NCBI RefSeq assembly: GCF_036924645.1
Contig: NZ_JAZHRX010000001.1
Coordinates: 1,736,001-1,800,000, forward strand
Source: Bradyrhizobium sp. AZCC 2176
GTDB taxonomy: Bacteria > Pseudomonadota > Alphaproteobacteria > Rhizobiales > Xanthobacteraceae
Direction: 5' to 3'
Length of the DNA stretch: 64,000 nucleotides
The notes beneath the pieces are model-generated. The model was not told where the DNA came from, did no database searches, and saw nothing but the letters and a program-made list of their open reading frames with translations. Positions 18,956-27,930 of this stretch are shown piece after piece. Numbering within the stretch: the stretch's first letter is position 1; the number at the start of each line of letters is the position of its first letter. The position numbers were made by a program, and so were the translations under genes.

Positions 18956-21535
18956 CTACCCCATCGCCTCTTTGATGAGTTCATCGGCGGCTTCCGCCAG
19001 CAACTCATCCGATGCTTCGCCATAAACTGACTCGCGACCGATTTCCAGCATCACGGGAACGGCGAGCGGCGAAACATGTTCGAGTTCCCGATGGGTGATT
19101 CGCCCCTGAATGCGCGAGAGCATATCACCCAGACGCTTGAGATCGAGCAGGCCGGCGGCGGCGTCCGCGCGCGCGGCGCGGAGCAGCACGTGGTCGGCCT
19201 GATGCTTGCGCAAGACATCATAGACGAGGTCGGTCGAGAACAGTACCTGGCGGCGGCTTTTCTCCTCGCCGGTGAAGCGGCGCGGGATCAGGCCCGAGAT
19301 CAGCGCGCAATTGCGGAAGGTCCGCTTCATCAGCGCGGATTCCGCCAGCCACGCCTCGAGATCGTCGCCAAGCATGTCGGGCGCGAACAGCGCAGCGAAA
19401 TCGAGCTTGCCGTGGCGAACCATGAAGGAGATGTCGCCAAGCCCCCAGATCGCCAGCGCATATTCGTTGGCGACGAAGCCGAGCGGCCGGGCGCGGGCGC
19501 GCTCCAGCCGGCGCGTCAGCAGCATACCGAGCGTCTGGTGCGCAAGACGGCCCTCGAACGGATAGCACACCATGTAATGCTTGCCGCCGCGTGGGAACGT
19601 TTCGATCAGAAGCTCGCGCACGCCGGGCACGCGGGAAAAATCCCGCTGCAGCGATAGCCAGTCGCGCACCTGTTCCGGCAGCGCATTCCATTGCCGCCGG
19701 TCGTCCAGCAGTTTCCGCACGCGTTCGGCCAGATAGGTCGACAGCGGAAACTTGCCGCCCATATAGGACGGCACCTTGGCGTCTTTGTCGTTGGCGCGGG
19801 AGACATAAACCTGGTCTTCGACCAGCGCCTCGTAACGCACGATCTCGCCGCCGAACACAAAAGTGTCGCCGGCGACCAGCCCCTCGATAAAGTATTCCTC
19901 GATCTCGCCCAGCATCCTGCCGCCGCGGCCGATCATGCCGGTGGAGCCAGCCCCGCCGCCACGCCCGCGCACCAGCTTTACCTTCAGCATCGCCTCTTCG
20001 ACGATGGTGCCGACATTGAGACGATAACTCTGCCGCACCTTTGGATTGGCGACGCGCCAGCGGCCCTGCTTGTCCTGCTTGATGCGGGCGAAACGCTCGT
20101 AGGTCTTCAGCGCATAGCCGCCGGTGGCAACGAAATCGACCACGTCGTCGAAATCGATTCGGGTCAGCGACGCGTATGGCGCCGATGTCAGAACTTCCGC
20201 GTAGAGCTCGTCTGACAGAAACGGCTCGCCGCAGGCGCAGCCGAGCACGTGCTGCGCCAGCACGTCGAGCGCGCCGGTGCGCAATGGCGGCGTGTCCTGC
20301 GCATTCTCCGCAATCGCATCGATCGCGACGCGGCATTCCAGCACTTCGAAGCGATTGGCCGGAATCAACACCGCGCGCGAAGGCTCGTCGAGCCGGTGGT
20401 TGGCGCGGCCGATTCGCTGCATCAGGCGCGAGGCGCCCTTGGGCGCGCCGACATTGACGACGAGATCGATGTCGCCCCAGTCGATGCCGAGGTCGAGCGA
20501 GGACGTACAGACCACGCCGCGCAGCTTTCCGGCCGCCATCGCGTCCTCGACCTTGCGGCGTTGGGCAACGTCGAGCGAGCCGTGATGCAGCGCGATCGCA
20601 AGGCCGTCGTCGTTCATGCGCCAGAAGTCCTGGAACAGCATTTCGGCCTGGCTGCGGGTGTTGACGAAGATCAGCGTGGTCTTGTTGCGCCTGATCAGCT
20701 CATACATCTCGCCGAGCGCATGGCGCGCGGTATGGCCGGCCCACGGCAGGCGCTCTTTGGTATCGAGCATCTCGACGACCGGTGCCGCCGCGCCGCCCGC
20801 CACGACGATATCGGCGGAGATTTCCTTGCCGCCTTGCTGCGGCACCAGAAAGCGCGCCAGCGATTCCGGCTCGGCCACCGTTGCCGACAGCCCGATCGCG
20901 CGCATTTCGGGCGCCAGCCGCCAGAGTCGCGCCAACCCGAGCGACAAGAGATCGCCGCGTTTGGAGGTAACGAGGGCATGCAATTCGTCGAGCACAATGC
21001 GCTTGAGGGAAGAGAACAGGAACGGCGCGTCGTCGGATGACAGCAGCAGCGCCAGTTGCTCAGGCGTGGTGAGCAGAATATCCGGCGGATAGCGCCGCTG
21101 CCGCTGCCGCCGCGACACCGGCGTATCGCCGGTGCGGGTCTCAACCTTGATCGGCAGGCCCATCTCGGCAATCGGCGTTTCCAGATTGCGCGCGATGTCG
21201 ACCGCGAGCGCCTTCAGCGGCGAGATGTAGAGAGTGTGGAGGCCGCCGGTGCGCTTCACGGCGCGGCCGGTGGAGATGAGGCTTTTTGCGCCTTGGCCCT
21301 TTGAAGCCGTGGAAGTAGACAGCTCCACCAGCGTCGGCAGAAAACCGGCCAGCGTCTTGCCGGCACCGGTCGGCGCAATCAGCAGCGCCGAAGCGTCATC
21401 GCTGGCTTTGGCGAGCAGCGCCAGTTGGTGCTCGCGCGGCGACCAGCCGCGCGCCGCGAACCAACGGCGGAAGCGGTCGGGCAAGAGCGCAGCCGTTTCA
21501 AGCGGCGTGAAGGGCAAGGGATCGGGCGACGGCAC
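18956..21535 (-). CDS. Ligase-associated DNA repair DEXH-box helicase (Lhr-core type)
   Basis: An 859-residue superfamily 2 helicase of the Lhr-core type. Motif I is 'APTGAGKTLAGFLPTL' near 54, motif II 'VLDELHAL' near 187, motif III 'GLSATVAEP', and motif VI 'QRIGRANHRLDEPSRA' near 380. These are followed by the winged-helix and Lhr-specific domains. Lhr-core proteins are ATP-driven 3'-5' DNA translocases. Its length and the neighbouring pdeM identify the ligase-associated subgroup. The apparent start is a GTG at 21535 without a clear ribosome site, so the true start may differ by a few codons. A palindromic repeat separates it from the gene upstream. Confidence 0.9.
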   Translation of the reverse strand: MPSPDPLPFTPLETAALLPDRFRRWFAARGWSPREHQLALLAKASDDASALLIAPTGAGKTLAGFLPTLVELSTSTASKGQGAKSLISTGRAVKRTGGLHTLYISPLKALAVDIARNLETPIAEMGLPIKVETRTGDTPVSRRQRQRRYPPDILLTTPEQLALLLSSDDAPFLFSSLKRIVLDELHALVTSKRGDLLSLGLARLWRLAPEMRAIGLSATVAEPESLARFLVPQQGGKEISADIVVAGGAAAPVVEMLDTKERLPWAGHTARHALGEMYELIRRNKTTLIFVNTRSQAEMLFQDFWRMNDDGLAIALHHGSLDVAQRRKVEDAMAAGKLRGVVCTSSLDLGIDWGDIDLVVNVGAPKGASRLMQRIGRANHRLDEPSRAVLIPANRFEVLECRVAIDAIAENAQDTPPLRTGALDVLAQHVLGCACGEPFLSDELYAEVLTSAPYASLTRIDFDDVVDFVATGGYALKTYERFARIKQDKQGRWRVANPKVRQSYRLNVGTIVEEAMLKVKLVRGRGGGAGSTGMIGRGGRMLGEIEEYFIEGLVAGDTFVFGGEIVRYEALVEDQVYVSRANDKDAKVPSYMGGKFPLSTYLAERVRKLLDDRRQWNALPEQVRDWLSLQRDFSRVPGVRELLIETFPRGGKHYMVCYPFEGRLAHQTLGMLLTRRLERARARPLGFVANEYALAIWGLGDISFMVRHGKLDFAALFAPDMLGDDLEAWLAESALMKRTFRNCALISGLIPRRFTGEEKSRRQVLFSTDLVYDVLRKHQADHVLLRAARADAAAGLLDLKRLGDMLSRIQGRITHRELEHVSPLAVPVMLEIGRESVYGEASDELLAEAADELIKEAMG

Positions 21536-21581
21536 GGAGAAGAGGTAAGCCGTCAGAGAGGGTTCGTCGAGGTGGCTTGCG

Positions 21582-21663
21582 CGTCATTCCGGGGCGATGC
21601 GCAGCATCGAACCCGGAATCTCGAAGTTCCGGGCTCGCGCTTTCGCGCGCCCCGGAACGACGG
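21582..21663. repeat. Palindromic intergenic repeat (family D)
   Basis: Outer arms CGTCATTCCGGGGCG and CGCCCCGGAACGACG pair, and an inner CCCGGAA...TTCCGGG hairpin lies between them. It fills the gap between the solute-binding protein stop and the helicase start. Confidence 0.8.
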
Positions 21664-21667
21664 CTTC

Positions 21668-22897
21668 CTACTCCGTCACCGGCTTGTCGGAAATATCCCA
21701 ATCCTTGCCGTTGAAGATCGAGATGTAGAGCGTTTTCATCGGCGTGTAGTCCTCGGGTGTGTAGCTGAAATTGACGCCGTCGAGGAAATAGGGCGAGTGG
21801 AATCCCGCCAGCGTCGTCGCCTGCTTCAGCACGTTGGCGCGGGTGAGCTCGTCGCCGCAACGGCGCAGGATTTCCGCCATGCTCGCGACCTGGCCATAGC
21901 CGGCAAAGGCGATGGTATTATCGGGATCGACATTGGGCAGGTATTTCTTGCGCAACTCCTCGAACGCCATCACGTCGGGGTCCTTCTCGAAGCGCGGCAC
22001 GCCGACTTCCTTGGCGTAGCGGATGGCGACGATGCCGGTGGCATTCTCGAGGCCGGCAGCCGCGAGAATCGAGCGGCCGGTCGAGCCCGCCGACAACAGA
22101 TGCAGCGGCTTCCAGCCGAGTTCGGCGACCTTCCGGATCGACTGTGACGATGCCTTGCCGGTCGAGATATTGTAGAAAACATCGGCGCCGGATTTCGAGA
22201 GATTGATGAGCTGCGAGTCGATCGTCGGATCGGTGAGATCGTAGGTCTGCTCCAGGATCACCTTGGCAGCGCCGCCGGCATCCGCCAGCACCTTCTTGAA
22301 GGGCGCGAGAAAGTCGCGGCCGAAATCGTCGTTCTGGTAGAGGATGCCGATCTTGGCGTCCGGCTTCACGCTCACGACATGCCGGGCGAGAATGCGCGCT
22401 TCGGTCGGATAAAGCGGCAGGCCCGCCATGGTCCATTTGAAGTTCTTCGGATCGTTCCATTTCGACGCGCCGGTATTGAGCAGGAGCTGCGGCACGCCCT
22501 TCGCGTTGAGATATTTATGCACGGCGGTCTGCGGCGCGGTGCCGAGCGAGCCGTACAACGCCAGCACCTCTTCCTGCTCGACCAGCCGCCGCGTCGCCTC
22601 GACGCATTTCGGCGCGCTGTAGGCGTCGTCCAGGGTGAGGAACTTCACCTTGCGTCCGTTGATGCCGCCCTTTTCGTTCAGCATCTGGAAGTAGGCCTCG
22701 CCAACGCGCCCCAGCACGCCGTAGAGCGAGCCGGGGCCGGAATGTGGCACGGTCTGTCCAAGCTTGATTTCGGTGTCGCTGGCGCCGGGGTCGTATTTCT
22801 TCTCCGCCGCCCAGACAAAGGGGGCAGGCGTCGCGGATGCGAGAACGGTGGCAAGCGCGGTGGCGCCGAATTCGCGCCGGGTCTGTTTGTTCTTCAT
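21668..22897 (-). CDS. ABC transporter solute-binding protein, branched-chain amino-acid type
   Basis: A 409-residue periplasmic binding protein of the LivJ/LivK type. The N-terminus 'KQTRREFGATALATVLA' contains a twin-arginine motif and a hydrophobic core ending near 'PFVWAAE', so Tat export is plausible. 'IKLGQTVPHSGPGSLYGVLGR' starts the mature fold, followed by two Rossmann-like lobes. The start ATG at 22897 follows AGGGAGAA; a longer open frame upstream lacks a signal. No permease or ATPase gene is nearby, so it is an orphan binding protein that must use a transporter encoded elsewhere. The ligand is unknown; relatives bind amino acids, amides or aromatic acids. Confidence 0.87.
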   Translation of the reverse strand: MKNKQTRREFGATALATVLASATPAPFVWAAEKKYDPGASDTEIKLGQTVPHSGPGSLYGVLGRVGEAYFQMLNEKGGINGRKVKFLTLDDAYSAPKCVEATRRLVEQEEVLALYGSLGTAPQTAVHKYLNAKGVPQLLLNTGASKWNDPKNFKWTMAGLPLYPTEARILARHVVSVKPDAKIGILYQNDDFGRDFLAPFKKVLADAGGAAKVILEQTYDLTDPTIDSQLINLSKSGADVFYNISTGKASSQSIRKVAELGWKPLHLLSAGSTGRSILAAAGLENATGIVAIRYAKEVGVPRFEKDPDVMAFEELRKKYLPNVDPDNTIAFAGYGQVASMAEILRRCGDELTRANVLKQATTLAGFHSPYFLDGVNFSYTPEDYTPMKTLYISIFNGKDWDISDKPVTE

Positions 22898-23004
22898 TGT
22901 TGTTTCTCCCTTGTGGGAGCCTTGATCAGGCATTCCGGCATCACTGGCAATAGCTGACATGTCGCACGCAATGCCGCCATTCGCGGCGTGCGTAGCGTCT
23001 AGAC

Positions 23005-23931
23005 TCAAGTTTTCGCGGCGACGGCGACGAGGCCGGGAACAGGAGTGCCGTCCTCGTTGCGGGCGGAGCGATCTTCCAGCAGGGACAATGTGAGGCCGGC
23101 GGATTCGACCACGGCGCGCAAATAGGCTGCAGAGTGGGCGTAGCGCAGCCCTTGACCGATGATGACGCCTTCGCCGTCATGGGTTTCGGCGGTGAAGGCG
23201 AGCAGCCCGCCGGGGGCCAGTACGCGAGCGGCTTCCTTCAGCACTGGCGCGAGTTCGGCGACGTACACCATGGCATCCGCGGCGAGAATGAGATCGGCGC
23301 CGGCATCCACCCTCGCCCGCAGACCCTGCAGCATGTCGGCGACATCAAGATCGGCATAGAGGCCGGTGGCGCGCGCCCGCTCGATCATGCGCGGCGACAG
23401 ATCGACGCCGATGAAATGATCGACCCCCCGGGCGAAGGCCGATGCCGCCAGCCCGGTGCCGCAGCCGAGATCGATCGCGCGCTTGAAGAACGCCGGCTTG
23501 CGGGCGGCCGCGCGCACCGACAGCACCGCCTTGAATAATAGCGCCGGGCCGCGATAGCCGAGATCATCGACCAGCGAGGATTCGAACCGCGGCGCATATT
23601 GATCGAACAGCGTTTGCACATAGGCCTGCGGCATGCCGGCCAATGGCTCGGCACCGAGCCGCATCAATCGCAAGCCTGCGCCGTGGCGATCATCGGAATC
23701 GCTGGCCTGGGCCTGGCGAAACGCCGAAATCGCGGTGTCACGTTCGCCGAGTTCTTCGCGGATTTGGCCCAGCGTGAACCAGGCGGACGTGAAACCCGGC
23801 GCCAGCTCGATCGCCTGCAGCAGGAGATCGGCGGCGGCGGGCAGATCGCCCTTCAATTGCAGATCGCGAGCAAATTCGAACCGGCGGTCGGCCATCAGAT
23901 CGCCGGAGGAGAGAAAAAGGCGGGCAGGCAT
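23005..23931 (-). CDS. TPR-containing SAM-dependent methyltransferase
   Basis: A 308-residue protein. Residues ~12-75 form a tetratricopeptide-like pair ('FEFARDLQLKGDLPAAADLLLQAIELAPGFTSAWFTLGQI'). Residues ~140-300 are a class I methyltransferase with motif I 'AIDLGCGTGLAASAF' near 155 and motif II-like 'FIGVDLSPRMIERAR'. The TPR may bind a protein partner, so a protein or cofactor substrate is possible, but none can be named. It is upstream of the solute-binding protein on the same strand, with about 107 bases between. An alternative start at 23895 would drop 12 residues. Confidence 0.83.
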   Translation of the reverse strand: MPARLFLSSGDLMADRRFEFARDLQLKGDLPAAADLLLQAIELAPGFTSAWFTLGQIREELGERDTAISAFRQAQASDSDDRHGAGLRLMRLGAEPLAGMPQAYVQTLFDQYAPRFESSLVDDLGYRGPALLFKAVLSVRAAARKPAFFKRAIDLGCGTGLAASAFARGVDHFIGVDLSPRMIERARATGLYADLDVADMLQGLRARVDAGADLILAADAMVYVAELAPVLKEAARVLAPGGLLAFTAETHDGEGVIIGQGLRYAHSAAYLRAVVESAGLTLSLLEDRSARNEDGTPVPGLVAVAAKT

Positions 23932-23947
23932 TTCAGGAACCAGTTGT

Positions 23948-24028
23948 CGCCGGGCGTGACCCGGCCGTCTATCAAAAACAGAAGATTCTCAAAAGATGGA
24001 TGCGCGGGTCAAGCCCGCGCATGACGGC
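23948..24028. repeat. Palindromic intergenic repeat, family E, copy 1
   Basis: CGCCGGGCGTGACCCGG...ATC is followed by GATGGATGCGCGGGTCAAG and CCCGCGCATGACGG. A related copy is at 34028-34115. It lies in the divergent gap between the methyltransferase and the exonuclease gene. Confidence 0.75.
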
Positions 24029-24077
24029 TAAACATCGCACCGCTAAACATCGCTGCCGGACCGCCTATATAGAAGGC

Positions 24078-25118
24078 ATGCGCCCGCAAGACATCCTGAT
24101 GCCCGTCCCCGCCGGCCTCTGCTGCAAGCCCGGCGGCGGCTTCCATATCGACCCGGTCCGCCCGGTCGAGCGCGCGGTGATTACCCACGGCCATTCCGAT
24201 CATGCCCGGCCCGGCCATGGCGCCGTGCTCGCCACACAGGAAACGCTCGACATGATGCGGCTGCGCTATGGCGACAATTTCGCTGCGTCCACGCAGGCGG
24301 TGCGCTATGGCGAAGCAATCCGGCTCGCCGACGTCACGATCAAATTCCATCCCGCGGGTCACGTGCTCGGCTCGGCGCAGATCGCCGTAACCTGCAAGGA
24401 TACCTGCATCATCGCCTCCGGCGACTACAAGGACGCCGTCGATCCGACCTGCACGCCGTTCGAGGTGGTGCCCTGCGACGTCTTCATCACCGAGGCGACG
24501 TTCGGCCTGCCGGTCTTTCGCCATGGCGATGCGGCCGATGAGGTGAAGAAGCTGCTGGCATCGGTGGCGCTGTTTCCGGAGCGTGCGCATCTGGTCGGGG
24601 CCTATTCGCTTGGCAAGGCGCAGCGCGTGATCGCGCTGCTGCGTGAGCAGGGCTACGACGCGCCGATCTATCTGCACGGCGCGATGGAAGACATCACCCG
24701 CTACTATGAGAGCCGTGGCATCGCCCTCGGCGAACTTCGCGCGGTCAAGGGCGTCAGGAAGGCCGATCTCGCCGGCACCATAGCGCTGGCGCCGCCGTCG
24801 GCCACCTCGGACATCTGGACGCGACGCTTCCCCGATCCGGTCACGGCATTCGCCTCGGGCTGGATGCGCGTGCGGGCGCGCGCCCGCCAGCGCGGCGTCG
24901 AGTTGCCACTGGTGATCTCGGATCATGCCGACTGGGACGGCCTGACCGCGACCATCGCGGCCACCGGCGCCGGCGAGATCTGGGTCACCCACGGGCAGGA
25001 AGATGCGCTGGTGCATTGGTGCAAGGCGCGCGGGCTTGCCGCGCGGCCGCTTGATCTCGTCGGCTATGGCGACGAGGAGGAGCACGAGGTCGTTGCGGCC
25101 GTCGAGGCCGAAGCATGA
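24078..25118 (+). CDS. Ligase-associated DNA repair exonuclease (MBL fold)
   Basis: A 346-residue metallo-beta-lactamase/beta-CASP-like nuclease. The metal motif 'VITHGHSDHARPGHG' (HxHxDH) lies near 37, 'FHPAGHVLGSAQI' near 93, 'ASGDYKDAVDP' near 117, and 'SDHADWDGLT' near 283. This pattern is that of the Exo member of the PdeM/Lhr/Exo/ligase DNA repair set. The ATG at 24078 is chosen because the conserved start 'MRPQDILMPVPAGLCCKPGG' follows; the frame upstream covers a repeat. Its stop overlaps the ligase start (ATGA), so exonuclease and ligase are translationally coupled. Confidence 0.9.
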   Translation: MRPQDILMPVPAGLCCKPGGGFHIDPVRPVERAVITHGHSDHARPGHGAVLATQETLDMMRLRYGDNFAASTQAVRYGEAIRLADVTIKFHPAGHVLGSAQIAVTCKDTCIIASGDYKDAVDPTCTPFEVVPCDVFITEATFGLPVFRHGDAADEVKKLLASVALFPERAHLVGAYSLGKAQRVIALLREQGYDAPIYLHGAMEDITRYYESRGIALGELRAVKGVRKADLAGTIALAPPSATSDIWTRRFPDPVTAFASGWMRVRARARQRGVELPLVISDHADWDGLTATIAATGAGEIWVTHGQEDALVHWCKARGLAARPLDLVGYGDEEEHEVVAAVEAEA

Positions 25119-26767
25119 ACCGCTTCGCCGAACTGCTGGATCGCCTCGCCTACGAGCCCGGCCGCAACAACAAGCTGCGGCTGATCACGGCGTATTTCCG
25201 CGACACGCCCGATCCCGACCGCGGCTACGCGCTGGCAGCGCTGACCGGCGCGCTGTCGTTCAAGCACGCCAAGTCCGGACTGATCCGCGATCTGATCGCC
25301 GATCGCACCGATCCGGTGCTGTTCGGATTGTCGTATGATTATGTCGGCGATCTATCCGAGACGGTCGCGCTGATGTGGCCGAAGACCCAGCCGCCCGGCC
25401 ACAACAAGCCGCCTCCCCCGACCCTCGCCGAGGTCGTCACCACCCTTCGCACGCTCGGCAAGACCGAGCTGCCTGCACAACTCGCGCGCTGGCTCGACGA
25501 ACTGGACGAGACCGGCCGCTGGGCGCTGCTAAAGCTCGTTACCGGCGCGATGCGGATCGGGATTTCGGCGCGGCTGGCGAAGACCGCTGCGGCCGCGCTC
25601 GGCGACAAGGATCCGCACGAGATCGAACTGATCTGGCCGGGGCTGTCGCCGCCCTATCTCGAGCTGTACGCCTGGCTGGAGGGCCGCGGCGACAAGCCCG
25701 TCAATCGCGATCCCGCGCCGTTCCGCCCGGTGATGCTGGCGCACGCGATCGAGGATACGGATTTCGCCAGTCTCGATCCTGCGGACTTCATTGCGGAATG
25801 GAAATGGGACGGCATTCGCGTGCAGGCAGTCTCGGGCCGCGACGAGCGCGGCTACATGCAGGCGCGGCTTTATTCGCGCACCGGCGAAGACATCACCAAA
25901 AGCTTTCCCGACCTCTTGCCGTCGCTGCATCTGCCCGGCGCCGTTGACGGCGAGCTATTGGTGCTGCGCGAAGGCCGCGTGCAGACGTTCAATGTATTGC
26001 AGCAGCGGCTGAACCGAAAAGTCGTTTCGCCGAAATTGATCAAGGATTTTCCCATTCACTTACGCGCCTACGACCTGCTCGGCGACGATGAGAACGATCT
26101 GCGCGAGCTGCCGTTCGTCGAACGCCGCGCGCATCTCGAGGCATTCGTCAGGAAGCTCAACGACCCGCGCATCGATTTGTCGCCGACGGTTGCCTTCGAA
26201 AGCTGGGAGGCGCTGATGGCCGCACGCGCCGATCCCTCAAGCGCTGGCGCGGGTGAGGATGCCGAGGCGGTTGAAGGCGTGATGCTGAAGCGGCGCGACG
26301 CGCCATATCTGCCCGGCCGTCCCAAGGGCCAGTGGTGGAAATGGAAGCGCGACCCGCACATCATCGATGCCGTCTTGATGTATGCGCAGCGCGGCCACGG
26401 CAAGCGCTCGTCCTATTATTCGGACTACACCTTCGGCGTCTGGACCGCGGGCGAGGACGGCGAGCAACTGGTGCCGGTCGGAAAAGCCTATTTCGGCTTC
26501 ACCGACGAGGAACTCCTGCAGATCGACCGTTTCGTCCGCCGCAACACCACGGAAAAATTCGGCCCCGTGCGGCACGTCGTGCACGAGCCGGACCAGGGCT
26601 TGGTGCTGGAGGTCGCCTTCGAGGGGCTGGCACGCTCGCCGCGGCACAAATCCGGCGTCGCAATGCGGTTTCCGCGCATCAGCCGGCTGCGCTGGGACAA
26701 GCCGCCGCGTGAAGCGGACCGGTTGGAGACACTGGAACGGATGCTGAAGGAGGTGACGGCAAATTAA
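25115..26767 (+). CDS. ATP-dependent DNA ligase (cisplatin-damage-response type)
   Basis: A 550-residue ATP-dependent ligase. An N-terminal helical DNA-binding domain (about 1-200) is followed by the adenylation domain with the nucleotidyl-lysine motif 'AEWKWDGIRVQAV' near 228, 'RTGEDITKSFPDL' (motif Ia/III region), and motif IV 'GVMLKRRDAPYLPGRPKG' near 390. The OB domain with 'WWKWKRDP' (motif V/VI) comes next. It has no polymerase or LigD nuclease domain, so it is the stand-alone repair ligase of the PdeM/Lhr/Exo set. It overlaps the exonuclease gene by four bases. It seals 3'-OH/5'-phosphate nicks after processing. Confidence 0.92.
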   Translation: MNRFAELLDRLAYEPGRNNKLRLITAYFRDTPDPDRGYALAALTGALSFKHAKSGLIRDLIADRTDPVLFGLSYDYVGDLSETVALMWPKTQPPGHNKPPPPTLAEVVTTLRTLGKTELPAQLARWLDELDETGRWALLKLVTGAMRIGISARLAKTAAAALGDKDPHEIELIWPGLSPPYLELYAWLEGRGDKPVNRDPAPFRPVMLAHAIEDTDFASLDPADFIAEWKWDGIRVQAVSGRDERGYMQARLYSRTGEDITKSFPDLLPSLHLPGAVDGELLVLREGRVQTFNVLQQRLNRKVVSPKLIKDFPIHLRAYDLLGDDENDLRELPFVERRAHLEAFVRKLNDPRIDLSPTVAFESWEALMAARADPSSAGAGEDAEAVEGVMLKRRDAPYLPGRPKGQWWKWKRDPHIIDAVLMYAQRGHGKRSSYYSDYTFGVWTAGEDGEQLVPVGKAYFGFTDEELLQIDRFVRRNTTEKFGPVRHVVHEPDQGLVLEVAFEGLARSPRHKSGVAMRFPRISRLRWDKPPREADRLETLERMLKEVTAN

Positions 26768-26868
26768 CATTCCGAGGATGCATGGCGGCCATTGACTGAC
26801 ACGAGCGGGTTCCCCATCTGCCCCGCCGTGTCCTATACTGTTGCGGGGACCTTTCGCGGGAGAAACCG

Positions 26869-27171
26869 ATGCCCAACGACGTCAGAGACCTGCCGGCCAG
26901 CAATGACGGCCTGTACCGCTTCCTCGGCGGCTCGCCGCTGTCGGTCGCGTTCCGGCTGATCCTGCTGTCGATCCTGGTCGGCGTGGTGCTCGCCGCCATC
27001 GGCTTCGATCCCTGGAATATCTTGCACAGCATCCAGACCCTGTTCCGGCGGCTGTGGGAGCTCGGCTTCGACGCGGTCAACTGGCTGTGGCGCTACTTCC
27101 TGCTCGGCGCTGTTATCGTAATCCCGATCTGGCTGCTGTCGCGGCTGTTCGGTAGTCCCCGCGGCAGATAA
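26869..27171 (+). CDS. Small membrane protein, two helices (DUF6460-like)
   Basis: A 100-residue inner-membrane protein. A soluble lead of ~25 residues is followed by 'VAFRLILLSILVGVVLAAIGF', an amphipathic linker with 'IQTLFRRLWELGFDAVNWLW', and a second helix 'YFLLGAVIVIPIWLLSRLF'. The start ATG at 26869 follows GGGAGAA. The sequence resembles a family I recall as DUF6460, common in Rhizobiales, with no known function. The downstream MBL-fold gene is 22 bases away and may share its transcript. Confidence 0.75.
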   Translation: MPNDVRDLPASNDGLYRFLGGSPLSVAFRLILLSILVGVVLAAIGFDPWNILHSIQTLFRRLWELGFDAVNWLWRYFLLGAVIVIPIWLLSRLFGSPRGR

Positions 27172-27193
27172 TCACCCACAGGCGGAGCAGCCG

Positions 27194-27928
27194 ATGCAAT
27201 TGCGATTTGTCGGCTGCGGCGACGCGCTCGGTTCCGGCGGCAGGTTCACCACCTGCTTTCATGTCACGGGCGCCCGCGCCAATTTCCTGATCGATTGCGG
27301 CGCGTCGTCGCTGCCCGCGCTGAAGCGTCTCGGGATCGCGCGCAACGACATCGACCTGATTCTGATCACGCATTTCCACGGCGACCATTTTGGCGGCCTG
27401 CCGTTCCTGCTGCTGGACGCGCAGTTCACGCGGCGTGCCCGCCCGCTCGTGATCGCCGGGCCGCAGGGCATCGAGACCAAGCTCGCCAACCTGATGGAAG
27501 CGCTGTTCGAGCATTCCTCGAAAACGCAGCAGCGCTTTGATCTCTCGGTCGTGGCGCTCCAACCGGAGCAGGGCCGGACGTTTGGCGAGGTCAAGGTAAC
27601 GCCCTATCCGGTGGTCCACGGCGAATCCGGCGGACCATTCCTGGCCTACCGCATCGAGGCCGAGGGCCGCATCATCGCCTACAGTGCCGATACCGAATGG
27701 ACGGATACCCTGATCCCGGCGGGACGCGACGCCGACTTGTTCATCGCCGAAGCCTATTACTACGACAAGATCGTCAAGAATCATCTCAGCCTGAAGACGC
27801 TGGCAGCACAGCTCCCCGTGATCAATCCGAAACGGCTGGTGCTGACGCATATGAGCGACGACATGCTCGGCCGGTTGGCCGAACTGCCCTACAAGGCCGC
27901 CCATGATGGCATGGTCGTCGAGCTCTAG
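27194..27928 (+). CDS. MBL-fold hydrolase, RNase Z-like
   Basis: A 244-residue metallo-beta-lactamase-fold protein of the RNase Z/ElaC-like group. The metal motif 'LITHFHGDHFGGLPFLL' (HxHxDH) is near 56. Further ligand regions are 'YPVVHGESGG' near 140, 'AYSADTEWTD' near 164, and 'LTHMSDDM' near 218. The N-terminus 'LRFVGCGDALGSGGRFTTCF' is typical. The flexible exosite arm of true RNase Z is not evident, so tRNA 3' processing is not assured; small phosphodiesters are an alternative. GGAG precedes the ATG. The MATE gene starts two bases after its stop. Confidence 0.82.
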   Translation: MQLRFVGCGDALGSGGRFTTCFHVTGARANFLIDCGASSLPALKRLGIARNDIDLILITHFHGDHFGGLPFLLLDAQFTRRARPLVIAGPQGIETKLANLMEALFEHSSKTQQRFDLSVVALQPEQGRTFGEVKVTPYPVVHGESGGPFLAYRIEAEGRIIAYSADTEWTDTLIPAGRDADLFIAEAYYYDKIVKNHLSLKTLAAQLPVINPKRLVLTHMSDDMLGRLAELPYKAAHDGMVVEL

Positions 27929-27930
27929 GC

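Noticed and set aside
24000..24077. An extension of the exonuclease by 26 codons
   Set aside because: It translates a palindromic repeat and precedes the conserved family start.
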